Below are positions 8,678-15,866 of a stretch of DNA of 23,808 nucleotides, in pieces. Numbering within the stretch: the first letter of the stretch is position 1; each line of letters begins with the position of its first letter. The DNA lies in NCBI GenBank assembly GCA_028572035.1, contig JAPVWE010000002.1:1-23808 (forward strand). Reading direction: 5' to 3'. The notes under the pieces were generated by a model. That model made no database searches. It worked only from the letters and a program-made list of their open reading frames with translations, and was not told the origin of the DNA. The DNA comes from Desulfobacteraceae bacterium. Lineage in GTDB: Bacteria > Desulfobacterota > DSM-4660 > Desulfatiglandales > B25-G16. Made by a program: the position numbers and the translations under genes.

Positions 8678-8756
8678 TGCTATTACCTTAAGACAAATTT
8701 CCTTATATATGCTTGGTAAAGAGATCAGGGCCGAGGTAATCAGAGCTTTCTTGGGT

Positions 8757-8786
8757 CTTGTAGATGAGATGGAGGTTGTGTGTCAA
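8757..8786 (-). promoter_or_regulatory. Possible promoter for the LarA-family gene
   Basis: Minus strand: TTGACA (8781-8786), an 18-base gap, then TACAAG (8757-8762). The -35 box is perfect and the -10 box matches 4 of 6. Position suits the gene starting at 8677. Confidence 0.35.
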
Positions 8787-8826
8787 GGCTAAAACCAGCT
8801 AATATCTAAATAGTTATTTCAAGATG

Positions 8827-8840
8827 ACCACCATAGTGGT
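8827..8840. promoter_or_regulatory. Small palindrome in a divergent intergenic region
   Basis: ACCACCATAGTGGT has 5-base arms (ACCAC/GTGGT) around four bases. It lies 47 bp upstream of the TIM-barrel gene, in the space shared with the divergent LarA-family gene. It could be an operator, but nothing else supports that. Confidence 0.25.
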
Positions 8841-8886
8841 ATTAAGATTTTAGCAAATGGTTACTATGAGTATCGGGAGAAATAAT

Positions 8887-9807
8887 ATGCTGGGTATTTC
8901 TACATGCTGGTGGTTTAATAGGGTATCTGGGGGAGAGGAGATAGTTAACGGTATCTTGGAGTTGGGTCTGAAAGGTGTTGAACTGGAATACCGGATGAGT
9001 CATGCTGTTTTCAAGCAGATGAAGCCCCAGTTGAGAAAGGTTTTGAGTGTATTGACTATACACAACTTTTTTCCCATACCAGAAGGTATACCCTCTGATA
9101 AAGGAAGTGGGGACCTGTTCTTGCTCTCATCCACCGACAGGGACGAGCGCTCAAAGGCAGTGAAACATACCATTAAGACACTTGAGCACGCCCATGAGCT
9201 GGGAGCCAGGGCTGTGATTCTCCACCTTGGTAGGGTGGATATGCCGAATCCAGCACAGGATTTTCTTAGACTACACAGAAGTGGAAAGATAGGTGAAAAA
9301 GAGGGACTGGCCTTTGTAAAAGAGCAAAAGCTAATCAGGGAGGCTAGCAAAAAGAAGAACCTGGATGCAGTGTTATTGAGTTTGGAGAAGCTAAACAGGA
9401 AGGCAGAAAAAAGAGGAATATTACTGGGCATTGAAAACAGGTACCATTTTCACGAGATTCCAGATTTAGAAGAGATTGGGCTTATCCTGAGAAAATTTAA
9501 GGGAGGGAATATCCGTTACTGGCATGATGTAGGCCATGCCATGGCCCAAGAGAATATGGGCCTTAACAGGCAGAGGGACCTTCTTGAGAGTTACTCAGAA
9601 GAGATGATAGGGATACATCTCCATGATGTAAGGGGTGCTGATGACCACCTTGCCCCTGGTCAGGGGGAGGTAGACTATAGCCAGATAAAGCCTTTCATGA
9701 AACCATCGACTATTACAGTACTGGAGGTCCACTCCAAGGTGAGAAGAAAGGCGTTGCTGGAAGGAATAAGGTTTGTGACCACGGTGATCTCTCAGAGCAA
9801 TCAATAG
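8887..9807 (+). CDS. Sugar phosphate isomerase/epimerase-like TIM-barrel protein
   Basis: A 306-residue xylose-isomerase-like TIM barrel (AP endonuclease 2 superfamily). The metal-site elements appear in order: E183 (GIENRYHFHE), H213-D214 with H217 (WHDVGHA), H244-x-H246-D247 (IHLHDVRG) and E280 (LEVHS). These predict a divalent-metal isomerase, epimerase or related lyase acting on a sugar or hydroxy-carbonyl compound. Start: the frame is open from an ATG at 8857 with no ribosome site, whereas GGGAGA sits 7 bases before the ATG at 8887 and the first beta strand (LGISTCWW) begins there. Family is clear, substrate unknown. Placement beside a LarA-family gene hints at hydroxyacid or sugar-acid metabolism. 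Confidence 0.85.
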   Translation: MLGISTCWWFNRVSGGEEIVNGILELGLKGVELEYRMSHAVFKQMKPQLRKVLSVLTIHNFFPIPEGIPSDKGSGDLFLLSSTDRDERSKAVKHTIKTLEHAHELGARAVILHLGRVDMPNPAQDFLRLHRSGKIGEKEGLAFVKEQKLIREASKKKNLDAVLLSLEKLNRKAEKRGILLGIENRYHFHEIPDLEEIGLILRKFKGGNIRYWHDVGHAMAQENMGLNRQRDLLESYSEEMIGIHLHDVRGADDHLAPGQGEVDYSQIKPFMKPSTITVLEVHSKVRRKALLEGIRFVTTVISQSNQ

Positions 9808-9896
9808 ACCAGGCTCAAATTGCTAAAGACCTAAGGGATGAAATATTTAGGCATGAAAGGATTAAACGGATAATAATAGATGGGACTTGAGGGAGA

Positions 9897-10196
9897 TTGA
9901 AAGAATTTATCATCTACACCTTAGGAACCAGCACTCGCAGCAAAGAAGAATTCCTCGATCTTCTCAAATACTATCATATTGAAACAGTGGCAGATGTGAG
10001 GAGCTTTCCTCAAAGTAGATTCGAGCATTTTAAAAAAGAGAATCTGGTAAGAATATTAAGAGAAGGGGGAGTTAAGTTATGGAACTCAATTCATCTGTGT
10101 TACCAGTTGAGTGAAGCTATTTTCCCTCATGCAAGTGATAAGCCAGTTTTGTTGTCACAAAAATACAAGCGCATGCGTTGTAAATCATGTTTCTGA
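9897..10196 (+). pseudogene. DUF488 family protein, 3'-truncated
   Basis: Begins at a TTG preceded by GAGGGAG. The first 60 or so residues match the DUF488 N-terminus (YTLGTSTRSKEEFLDLLK, then VADVRSFPQSR and KENL..IL...GV). After about residue 60 the similarity ends, and the last 80 bp are simply antisense to the 3' end of the convergent DUF4388/cNMP gene. Normal DUF488 proteins run to roughly 120-180 residues with a conserved C-terminal half (LGG..R) that is absent. Most likely a deletion joined this gene head to the signalling operon. Confidence 0.65.
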
Positions 10197-11298
10197 AAGT
10201 ACCTGAAAGTTGCTCGTACTCTTTTTGAAGACTCTCCATATCCAGTTTATTTACCTTTAAATCGTTTGATGCTAAAACCAGGGCAGAACGAGGTTCATGG
10301 TACATATCCATGAACGGTATATAACCAAAGAACTCATCTTTTTCAAGAGTCAATAGCGGCAGATAACCTTTCCGGGTCTGCCCAATCACGTATGCCTCAC
10401 CTTCCATTATGGTGAACACCTCTTTTGCTGAAGAATCCTTTTTAATAATTACCTTCTTATCTTTGGTAAATAATTTGGTCTTGTCCTCTTTCATGAACAA
10501 CTCTACAGCCCTATCCGTAATCTTTCTTTGCCTACCATCCATGCTGAGAAGAATTCTTCTGAAATCGGGTGATAGAGATGTGAACTCTCGAGAAAGAAGC
10601 TCAGTATCCAGCAAACCCAATTGGACGTCGCCTAAAGCAGCTACGGTAGCACTTCGGGTATATTCCATGGATGACAAAGTGGTGAAGGTTCCGAGAAAGC
10701 ATCCTTGTCCAAGACGGCCTATAGTCATAGGACCATTGGGTGTTTCCCTGTTTACACTTACTAAGCCTTTCAATATGACCCAAATCCACTTGCCATGACC
10801 CCCCTCTCTGACAATTCCCTGTCCATCACTGTATTGTTCTTCATCAAGGATATCGGAGTAATCCACTAATGGTCCTTTAATGACCTGAGGAGCCCCTTTT
10901 TTCCCAGACCCGGTTCCACTACTTTCTGCGGCAGCAACCTCATCAAAAGAGGGAGACCCTACCTTTTTGATCAACCCGTCATCGAGCATCCTCATGGCAT
11001 CGAGTACAATCTCCATTTTGCTCTTGTTGACCACCCGTTCAATATGGACCTTCTCTTCAGAAAACTCGAATTTCCCTTCTACCCATCCAAACAGGGCGTA
11101 AATAGCATCTAAAGCACTCAAGGGACCGACGGTAGCATTTATAGGATCTCCATTGAGAAAATATATGAGCCCAGGGTTTGGAGCATATTGACTCGTAATT
11201 CGCATTATCCCAGTGCTATTGTTCCCACCAAGTATTTGGAAAATATCTGCCAGGTTAATAAAACTCAGGCTTCCTGCGAGTGCCGCTTTATCACCCAT
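10117..11298 (-). CDS. DUF4388 protein with two cyclic-nucleotide-binding-like domains
   Basis: A 393-residue cytoplasmic signalling protein. Order: DUF4388 (about 5-110; GSLSFINLADIFQIL and GLIYFLNGDPINA), a low-complexity linker (about 115-145), cNMP-binding fold 1 (about 155-255) and cNMP-binding fold 2 (about 275-365). Both phosphate-binding cassettes keep an arginine-serine pair (TRSA at 214-217, PRSA at 336-339), but the usual Gly-Glu is Gly-Thr or Gly-Tyr, so nucleotide binding is uncertain. No helix-turn-helix or kinase domain follows, so it is a sensor/adaptor rather than a CRP-type regulator. It lies 9 bp after the GTPase gene and is last in the operon. Its 3' end overlaps the DUF488 remnant. 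Confidence 0.87.
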   Translation of the reverse strand: MGDKAALAGSLSFINLADIFQILGGNNSTGIMRITSQYAPNPGLIYFLNGDPINATVGPLSALDAIYALFGWVEGKFEFSEEKVHIERVVNKSKMEIVLDAMRMLDDGLIKKVGSPSFDEVAAAESSGTGSGKKGAPQVIKGPLVDYSDILDEEQYSDGQGIVREGGHGKWIWVILKGLVSVNRETPNGPMTIGRLGQGCFLGTFTTLSSMEYTRSATVAALGDVQLGLLDTELLSREFTSLSPDFRRILLSMDGRQRKITDRAVELFMKEDKTKLFTKDKKVIIKKDSSAKEVFTIMEGEAYVIGQTRKGYLPLLTLEKDEFFGYIPFMDMYHEPRSALVLASNDLKVNKLDMESLQKEYEQLSGTFRNMIYNACACIFVTTKLAYHLHEGK

Positions 11299-11307
11299 GA
11301 TGAACCT

Positions 11308-11922
11308 TTACTGTGACCATTTTAGCTCTTTCTGGAGATGATGCAATGTGAGAACTAAGCATTTCTTCAGAGTATCCCCTACACCCTTTCCCTTCAAGGC
11401 ACTTGCCTCAAAAGAGGGAACCTTGAGCTTGCTGTTTAGGTCTCGCTCCAGTACTTCTACAGGCATGATGGGAATACCTTGCTCGCCGAGATCTCGCTTG
11501 TTATATTGAATGACCAGTGGAATCTTGAATATACTCATATTCTGTTCTGCAAGGTTTTGCTGTAGATCCTTCAGAGACAAAAAGTTTTCTTTCCGTCGAA
11601 TTTGAAGGGAATCTGCAACAAAAACTACACCGTCTACATTCTTGAGAACCAGTTTTCTCGTGGAACTATATTTTGCCTGTCCGGGGACCGTGTAGAGCTG
11701 AACCTTGATGTCACAACCTCTGATCTTACCCAGACCGATGGGAAGAAAATCAAAGAAGAGGGTACGATCACCCTTGGTATTTATAGAAACCATCTCGCTG
11801 TTCGTGTATTTTTTCCCTGCTTTGAAAATGTATTCCAAATTGGTGGTCTTTCCGCTCCTCCCTGGGCCATAATACACAAGCTTACATTCAATGACTCTAT
11901 CTCTAGAGTTGAAAACGGCCAT
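11308..11922 (-). CDS. MglA-like small Ras-family GTPase
   Basis: A 204-residue GTPase of the MglA type, which sets polarity and motility in gliding and twitching bacteria. P-loop G19-PGRSGK25-T26; the family signature GDRTLFFDFLP (51-61); G3 is TVPGQ (78-82), the MglA form rather than DTAGQ; G4 is NKRD (141-144). Start: the frame extends to a TTG at 11943 with AAGGG close by, but homologs begin a few residues before the first strand, as from the ATG at 11922 (MAVFN). No roadblock/MglB partner is visible. Neighbours are the DUF4388/cNMP protein downstream and a helical-repeat protein plus PilZ protein upstream, so it probably works in one signalling pathway with them. Confidence 0.92.
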   Translation of the reverse strand: MAVFNSRDRVIECKLVYYGPGRSGKTTNLEYIFKAGKKYTNSEMVSINTKGDRTLFFDFLPIGLGKIRGCDIKVQLYTVPGQAKYSSTRKLVLKNVDGVVFVADSLQIRRKENFLSLKDLQQNLAEQNMSIFKIPLVIQYNKRDLGEQGIPIMPVEVLERDLNSKLKVPSFEASALKGKGVGDTLKKCLVLTLHHLQKELKWSQ

Positions 11923-12033
11923 AAGACTTAAAACACCCCACAAGACCCTTTTTGTGAAGTCAGGGCCAAGAAATCCTCATCTTCTCTAATTCTAATACTT
12001 GACCTGAAACCGATAGCCTTTTTAATCCAATGA

Positions 12034-12939
12034 CTATACACTGTCTATTGTGATATCCAACGAGTAATCCCCCCGCCTTGGGCCGGATGTTATTCTTTTC
12101 AGTCCGGAAACGGTCCCTCTGCCATTGAATACAGCTAAAGAAGAAAAGCACTGAATCTCTGACAGTCGGAGTCCGGGCTTGAAGGCATCTGCCAAATCCT
12201 TCTGGTGAGCCGGAATGATGGTGCTAATCTTATTACCCAACTGAAAGGTGACATCGAACTCCACAATTTCACCCTTGCGGGGGCCGTTCGTGAATTGTAT
12301 GGTAACTGAGGCTATATCAATGATGTCCTCTTCTTTTTCCTCGGGTTTACCTTCTTCAGGAGATGCTTCTGCGACCTGCGGGAGGCCGGCTTTGATGCCC
12401 TGCTTTAATAAAGCATTCTCAAGAAATGTTCGTATGTATCCCAGATTCTTCATGGAGAATTCATCTCGAGACACCCATTGTCTGAATTGAGCAATAGCCG
12501 CATCTGGTGAAGAAAGGGTCATGTGACACATGAGGATGTTCTTGGCCGCCAAAAGAGGCATGTTCCCCTCCTTTATTAATCTTCGAAATGCTGCTAAAGC
12601 GTTGTCATATTGGCCAAATTTGGCTAGGGCAATAGCTCCTTCCATTGCGGCCACGTCTTTATTTTTCGAAAATGAAAATAATTGACTGATGAGATTTTCT
12701 ACCTCTTGGGACAGCTCGGGTGTGTCTGTAGCTTGATCAATCTCGACCAGATTTTCTTCCACAGTTCGGATTTTGCTTTTAATGGTGTCTATTAATTTCT
12801 TACCCTTGGAATAACTTTCATGGTTTTGGATCAATCTGAGGGCCTCCTCGTATTTTTCTTTAGATGGCTCCAAAAGGCTCTGTTTTCGGTAAATTTCCGC
12901 CTCTTTTATTAAAGACTTGATATGTTCTTTATCAGACAT
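12034..12939 (-). CDS. Helical (TPR-like) repeat protein with uncharacterised C-terminal beta domain
   Basis: 301 residues. Residues about 1-175 are helical with TPR-like segments (AEIYRKQSLLEPSKEKYEEAL, then AIALAKFGQYDNALAAFRRL). An acidic linker (about 190-207, rich in E, K and P) joins a C-terminal beta-rich domain (about 208-301) bearing two similar motifs, TNGPRKGEIVEFDV and TSGPRRGDYSLDI, which suggest an internal duplication. I do not recognise that domain; it is not a standard PilZ. No signal peptide. It sits between the PilZ gene (50 bp upstream) and the MglA-like gene (about 110 bp downstream), so a scaffold in the same pathway is likely but inferred. Confidence 0.78.
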   Translation of the reverse strand: MSDKEHIKSLIKEAEIYRKQSLLEPSKEKYEEALRLIQNHESYSKGKKLIDTIKSKIRTVEENLVEIDQATDTPELSQEVENLISQLFSFSKNKDVAAMEGAIALAKFGQYDNALAAFRRLIKEGNMPLLAAKNILMCHMTLSSPDAAIAQFRQWVSRDEFSMKNLGYIRTFLENALLKQGIKAGLPQVAEASPEEGKPEEKEEDIIDIASVTIQFTNGPRKGEIVEFDVTFQLGNKISTIIPAHQKDLADAFKPGLRLSEIQCFSSLAVFNGRGTVSGLKRITSGPRRGDYSLDITIDSV

Positions 12940-12989
12940 TGAATCCCCTCACTGAAAACTCTTGAATATGTTGGATCAAATTCCTCGCC

Positions 12990-13346
12990 TTATATTATAT
13001 TTTCTTGACCCCTGAAAATTAGTATATATTGTCTTAAAAACCAACGCTTCTCTTCATCCATTTCTATAAAGTCAATTCCAGATTCAAACTTTTCATCTTC
13101 CCGTTTCCTGGAATGGGCAATCTTTCCCTTGAAATCCATTAGGTCATTTTCTAGGGCTATAGTCAAAGACACAATATGATGCGGATCAATAGGAACATGT
13201 GTTTCTAGCGAGATTCCACCTTCACTTACATTTAAAGTCCTTCCCATTCCTTGCATCAGTTCATGGTTATTGTCATCAAGACAAACGTAAGATAAAAGGT
13301 TAGACGATTCGGTTCTTGTGTCTATTCTTTTCTCATCTATAGCCAT
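12990..13346 (-). CDS. PilZ-domain c-di-GMP receptor
   Basis: 118 residues, essentially a stand-alone PilZ domain. The c-di-GMP signature is complete: RxxxR (R7-I-D-T-R11 from the chosen start) and N39-V-S-E-G-G44, the (D/N)xSxxG motif. It should bind cyclic di-GMP and pass the signal to a partner. Start: an upstream TTG could add four residues, but GGTGA lies 7 bases before the ATG at 13346. First gene of the minus-strand run PilZ, helical-repeat protein, MglA-like GTPase, DUF4388/cNMP, so c-di-GMP input to a GTPase-based switch is a reasonable inference. Confidence 0.87.
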   Translation of the reverse strand: MAIDEKRIDTRTESSNLLSYVCLDDNNHELMQGMGRTLNVSEGGISLETHVPIDPHHIVSLTIALENDLMDFKGKIAHSRKREDEKFESGIDFIEMDEEKRWFLRQYILIFRGQENII

Positions 13347-13527
13347 ATTATTCACCAACTAAAAGCTGAAACATAATTTTAACAAGCCTATATATTAACA
13401 TATGACACAATGGCCAGCCTAACAAATTCCAGCCTTTCCGTTTTTTTACCGGAAATAGACTTCTCTATTGTTCCTTTATAACTGATTTTCTAAAAACTGT
13501 AAATTACCTTTTTGAGGAGGATAGGCT

Positions 13528-13773
13528 GTGGAGACTTCAACTGCATTGAGAATCTTTCAAGATTACCAAGAATCAAGCCTTAAACCGAGCACTGTTATAG
13601 GCTACAGTCACCTGATAAACAATTTCGAGGAACTTTTTGGAGGTAGCGACCTTATGTCTATCAGTAGCGAAGACATCTTGCATTTTTTGGAGCTAATCAC
13701 ACAAAATAACTCCAAGTCCATCAAAAGGCACCGATACTCTCAACTGAGAGCCTTCTTTAACTTGATAGTATAG
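13528..13773 (+). pseudogene. Tyrosine recombinase N-terminal fragment
   Basis: 81 residues from a GTG preceded by GAGGAGG. The sequence is the SAM-like core-binding domain of a tyrosine integrase (LRIFQDYQESSLKPSTVIGY, later HRYSQLRAFFNLIV). Full-length proteins continue into a catalytic domain with R..HxxR..Y; here a TAG ends the frame, and about 20 bp later a palindromic repeat starts. I found no catalytic domain in the 350 bp that follow. Treated as a truncated gene. A functional DNA-binding fragment is possible, since the start signals remain good. Confidence 0.65.
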
Positions 13774-13793
13774 GAAATCCCATTTTAAGTCCT

Positions 13794-13892
13794 TGTAGGG
13801 GCGGCATTTATGACGTCCCGCAAAGCGGGATTCGATAAATCGAACCCCTACAGGTCCGCACCGAAGGTGCGATATGTTCATAATTCCCTGTA
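13794..13892. repeat. Nested hairpin repeats
   Basis: TGTAGGGG (13794-13801) pairs with CCCCTACA (13845-13852). Inside, ATTTAT/ATAAAT and TCCCGC (13816-13821) / GCGGGA (13825-13830) form a stem. Next to it CGCACC (13857-13862) pairs with GGTGCG (13866-13871), within outer arms TACAGG (13849-13854) and CCTGTA (13887-13892). This resembles the widespread TGTAGGGGCGG-type dispersed repeat. The remaining stretch to about 14120 shows no gene. Confidence 0.65.
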
Positions 13893-14121
13893 GCTTGTTG
13901 GAGCCTTGCGGAAATCCCGGCTCAGCGGGGCTGCAGGGAGGTTCATTTTTGTCTTCCTTTTAAGAAAAAACCTATTTCCCCTTTAGCTAATGATGCTATA
14001 GTCTTAAAGAGTCCTTCAGGGAAATCAGTCTATTTCGGAAATAATCCAGGCAGGACCTACAGAAGGTTGATTTCGTAAAACTGGCATATTGAGGAAATCA
14101 AAGGCTGGCGGATTTGAGATC

Positions 14122-15210
14122 ATGGCAGGGGTAAAGGAAAAGAAGATTGAAGGAGCGGTGGATGATTGTCGTCTAAAAGAACAAGGATTTGAGTCTGGAA
14201 GCTGTAGGGTGGTCTATGGACCCGAAAGGATCATACTCACAAATCCCCTTTTTGCAAGGGCCTGCAAGGTTACGCTTAAGTGGGAGGGAGATGTACCTTT
14301 CAGGCTCATAGAATCCGCTCATCTCTCCAGGCCCGAGCACTATTTCTCCATTTATCAATCAGGATGTAACTTTACTTGTAAGAAATGTCATTCATGGTAC
14401 TTCACCCAGTGTGTCTCCGGACAATGGATGTCCCCGAAAGATATCGGAGAATTGGCAAGGGACTACGGCCAGACTATCACCTATTGGGAACCAAGGGAGA
14501 GGGCAACCAGCTTCCACGCCCATGATCTATGCCTCTCCTGTGGATCATGCGTTAGGGAGAAGAAGAGATCCCAGGATTGCCCGGGAGTATTAGAACCTAA
14601 TCAAGTAATCTTCTCACCCCAGGGGTGGGGCCCAGCCAGAAACATCATCGGTTTTACCGGAGGTGACCTTGCCTGCCAGCCAGAATTCTACTGTTTAGCC
14701 TCAGAGGAGATTAAGAGAGCAAGAGAAGATCTCTGGGTTCTTCTTGAGACCAACGGGTATGGACTTACGACGAAGAATCTGGACCGTTTCAACTCCTCCG
14801 GAATTGACGCCTTCTGGCTGGATATCAAGGCCCATAATAACGAAGTCCATCGAAGATTGACCGGTTGCTCCAATGAGCGGATCTTAAAGCTTCCTTACGA
14901 GATAAAGAAGAGGGACTTTGCCCTTGAGGTGCTCTCCCTTTTTATCCCTGGATGGGTGGAAGCGGATCAGATAGAAAAGATTGCCCAGATTCTCCTGGAA
15001 GTGGATCCTCAGATTCCCTATACTATTCTTGCGTTTTTTCCTGAATATCAATTAAAGGATGTTTCCTCACCCACTCTTAAGCAGATGCTTGAGGCTTATG
15101 CAAGGGTGAAGCACGTGGGGCTTACGAATGTGAGATTGGGAAATATAGGTATATTCGTAAGAACTGATGAAGACCTTGAGCTATTGAGAGAAAGGGGTGT
15201 TATGAAATGA
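14122..15210 (+). CDS. Radical SAM protein, PflA-like, with extra Cys-rich cluster
   Basis: 362 residues from the ATG at 14122; the frame stays open to a TTG at 14089 and neither start has a strong ribosome site. The radical SAM cluster motif CxxxCxxC is C82-NFT-C86-KK-C89 (from 14122). A second set, CLSCGSC followed by a Cys ten residues later (C137, C140, C143, C153), resembles the ferredoxin-like insertion of glycyl-radical activases. The SAM-contact motif is GGDLACQ rather than GGEP. Related to the pyruvate formate-lyase activase-like group; substrate unknown. Its TGA overlaps the ATG of the B3/B4 gene (ATGA), so the two are translationally coupled. No glycyl-radical enzyme is nearby. Confidence 0.88.
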   Translation: MAGVKEKKIEGAVDDCRLKEQGFESGSCRVVYGPERIILTNPLFARACKVTLKWEGDVPFRLIESAHLSRPEHYFSIYQSGCNFTCKKCHSWYFTQCVSGQWMSPKDIGELARDYGQTITYWEPRERATSFHAHDLCLSCGSCVREKKRSQDCPGVLEPNQVIFSPQGWGPARNIIGFTGGDLACQPEFYCLASEEIKRAREDLWVLLETNGYGLTTKNLDRFNSSGIDAFWLDIKAHNNEVHRRLTGCSNERILKLPYEIKKRDFALEVLSLFIPGWVEADQIEKIAQILLEVDPQIPYTILAFFPEYQLKDVSSPTLKQMLEAYARVKHVGLTNVRLGNIGIFVRTDEDLELLRERGVMK

Positions 15211-15866
15211 CCATGTCTGTTAAATTCTCTAAGTCATCAAAATACATATCCCGGTATCCGGAAGTCGCTTTTGGCCTCAGCCTGGTTTCAGGCTGCCAGA
15301 ATTTTTTGAACCCCCCAGGTTTCGACCAGCACAAGAGAAAGCTCCTTCGAAAAATGAGGAGACGAGAGACCTTGGCACAGATCACCGAGCGCATAGAAAT
15401 CTATGACCGGTTCTTTGAGAGTTTTGGTTTTGAATGCCCATTGCCCAAACATCTAAAGAGGACCGTCTACAGTGGGTTTCCCAGGTACAATCTCATGCTG
15501 GATGCCCACTTTATGGCAGAGATGTGCGCTGGTATACTGGTTGCTGTCATCGATTTTGACCGTTGTGACGGAAAATTGACCCTGGGCCTGGCAGAGGAAG
15601 GTGAACTATGCCGTGGGATCGGCCAGCGGGATCTGTTGACCACGGAAGGAGAGATTGTGTTGAGGGATGAGAAGGAAATTGTCTGCATTCTTTGTCAGGG
15701 GCCGGATGAGAAGACCAGGGTAAGGGAAGATACCCGGAACGTTCTGTTTTATAGCTATGCAGTTCCTGGTATCGAGGAGCAGTATGTCAAGGAAGGCCTG
15801 ACCATCGCAGCAGAGACAGTGTCAGAATTTGGCCAGGGAACCATAGAAGGGGTAGAAATCTTTTAA
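15207..15866 (+). CDS. Stand-alone B3/B4 domain protein
   Basis: 219 residues matching the B3/4 domain (PF03483) found in the PheRS beta subunit, where it edits misacylated tRNA, and in free-standing proteins of uncertain role. Recognisable pieces: an N-terminal helix pair (EIYDRFFESFGF), a central strand ending in VAVIDFDRCDGKLTLGLAEEGE, and the C-terminal GEIVLRDEKEIVCILCQGP and TRVREDTRNVLFYSYAV. Starts with ATGA overlap on the radical SAM gene and AAAGGGGTG upstream. Its stop overlaps that of the convergent DUF1573 gene by 3-4 bp. A role in clearing or modifying an aromatic or odd amino acid with the radical SAM partner is speculation. Confidence 0.85.
   Translation: MTMSVKFSKSSKYISRYPEVAFGLSLVSGCQNFLNPPGFDQHKRKLLRKMRRRETLAQITERIEIYDRFFESFGFECPLPKHLKRTVYSGFPRYNLMLDAHFMAEMCAGILVAVIDFDRCDGKLTLGLAEEGELCRGIGQRDLLTTEGEIVLRDEKEIVCILCQGPDEKTRVREDTRNVLFYSYAVPGIEEQYVKEGLTIAAETVSEFGQGTIEGVEIF

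Noticed and set aside
9000..9431. 143-codon minus-strand frame within the TIM-barrel gene
   Set aside because: Antisense shadow of a gene with intact metal-site motifs.
9808..9896. Plus-strand frame reading DLSEQSIDQAQIAKDL and IFRHERIKRIIIDGT before the DUF488 remnant
   Set aside because: About 35 plausible codons, but no start and no recognised family, and it overlaps the end of the TIM-barrel gene in another frame; too weak to call.
10190..10310. UGA read-through for the DUF488 frame, as for the DUF1573 gene
   Set aside because: Beyond its TGA the frame is antisense to the DUF4388/cNMP gene and shows no DUF488 similarity.
13435..13456. TTTCCG/CGGAAA hairpin with a T-rich loop upstream of the PilZ and integrase genes
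   Set aside because: Only six paired bases, and it lies upstream of both divergent genes rather than after a gene, so it is not a convincing terminator.
13774..14121. Possible integron attC-like site after the integrase fragment
   Set aside because: The hairpins match a common dispersed repeat, no cassette array follows, and the integrase fragment lacks integron-specific features.
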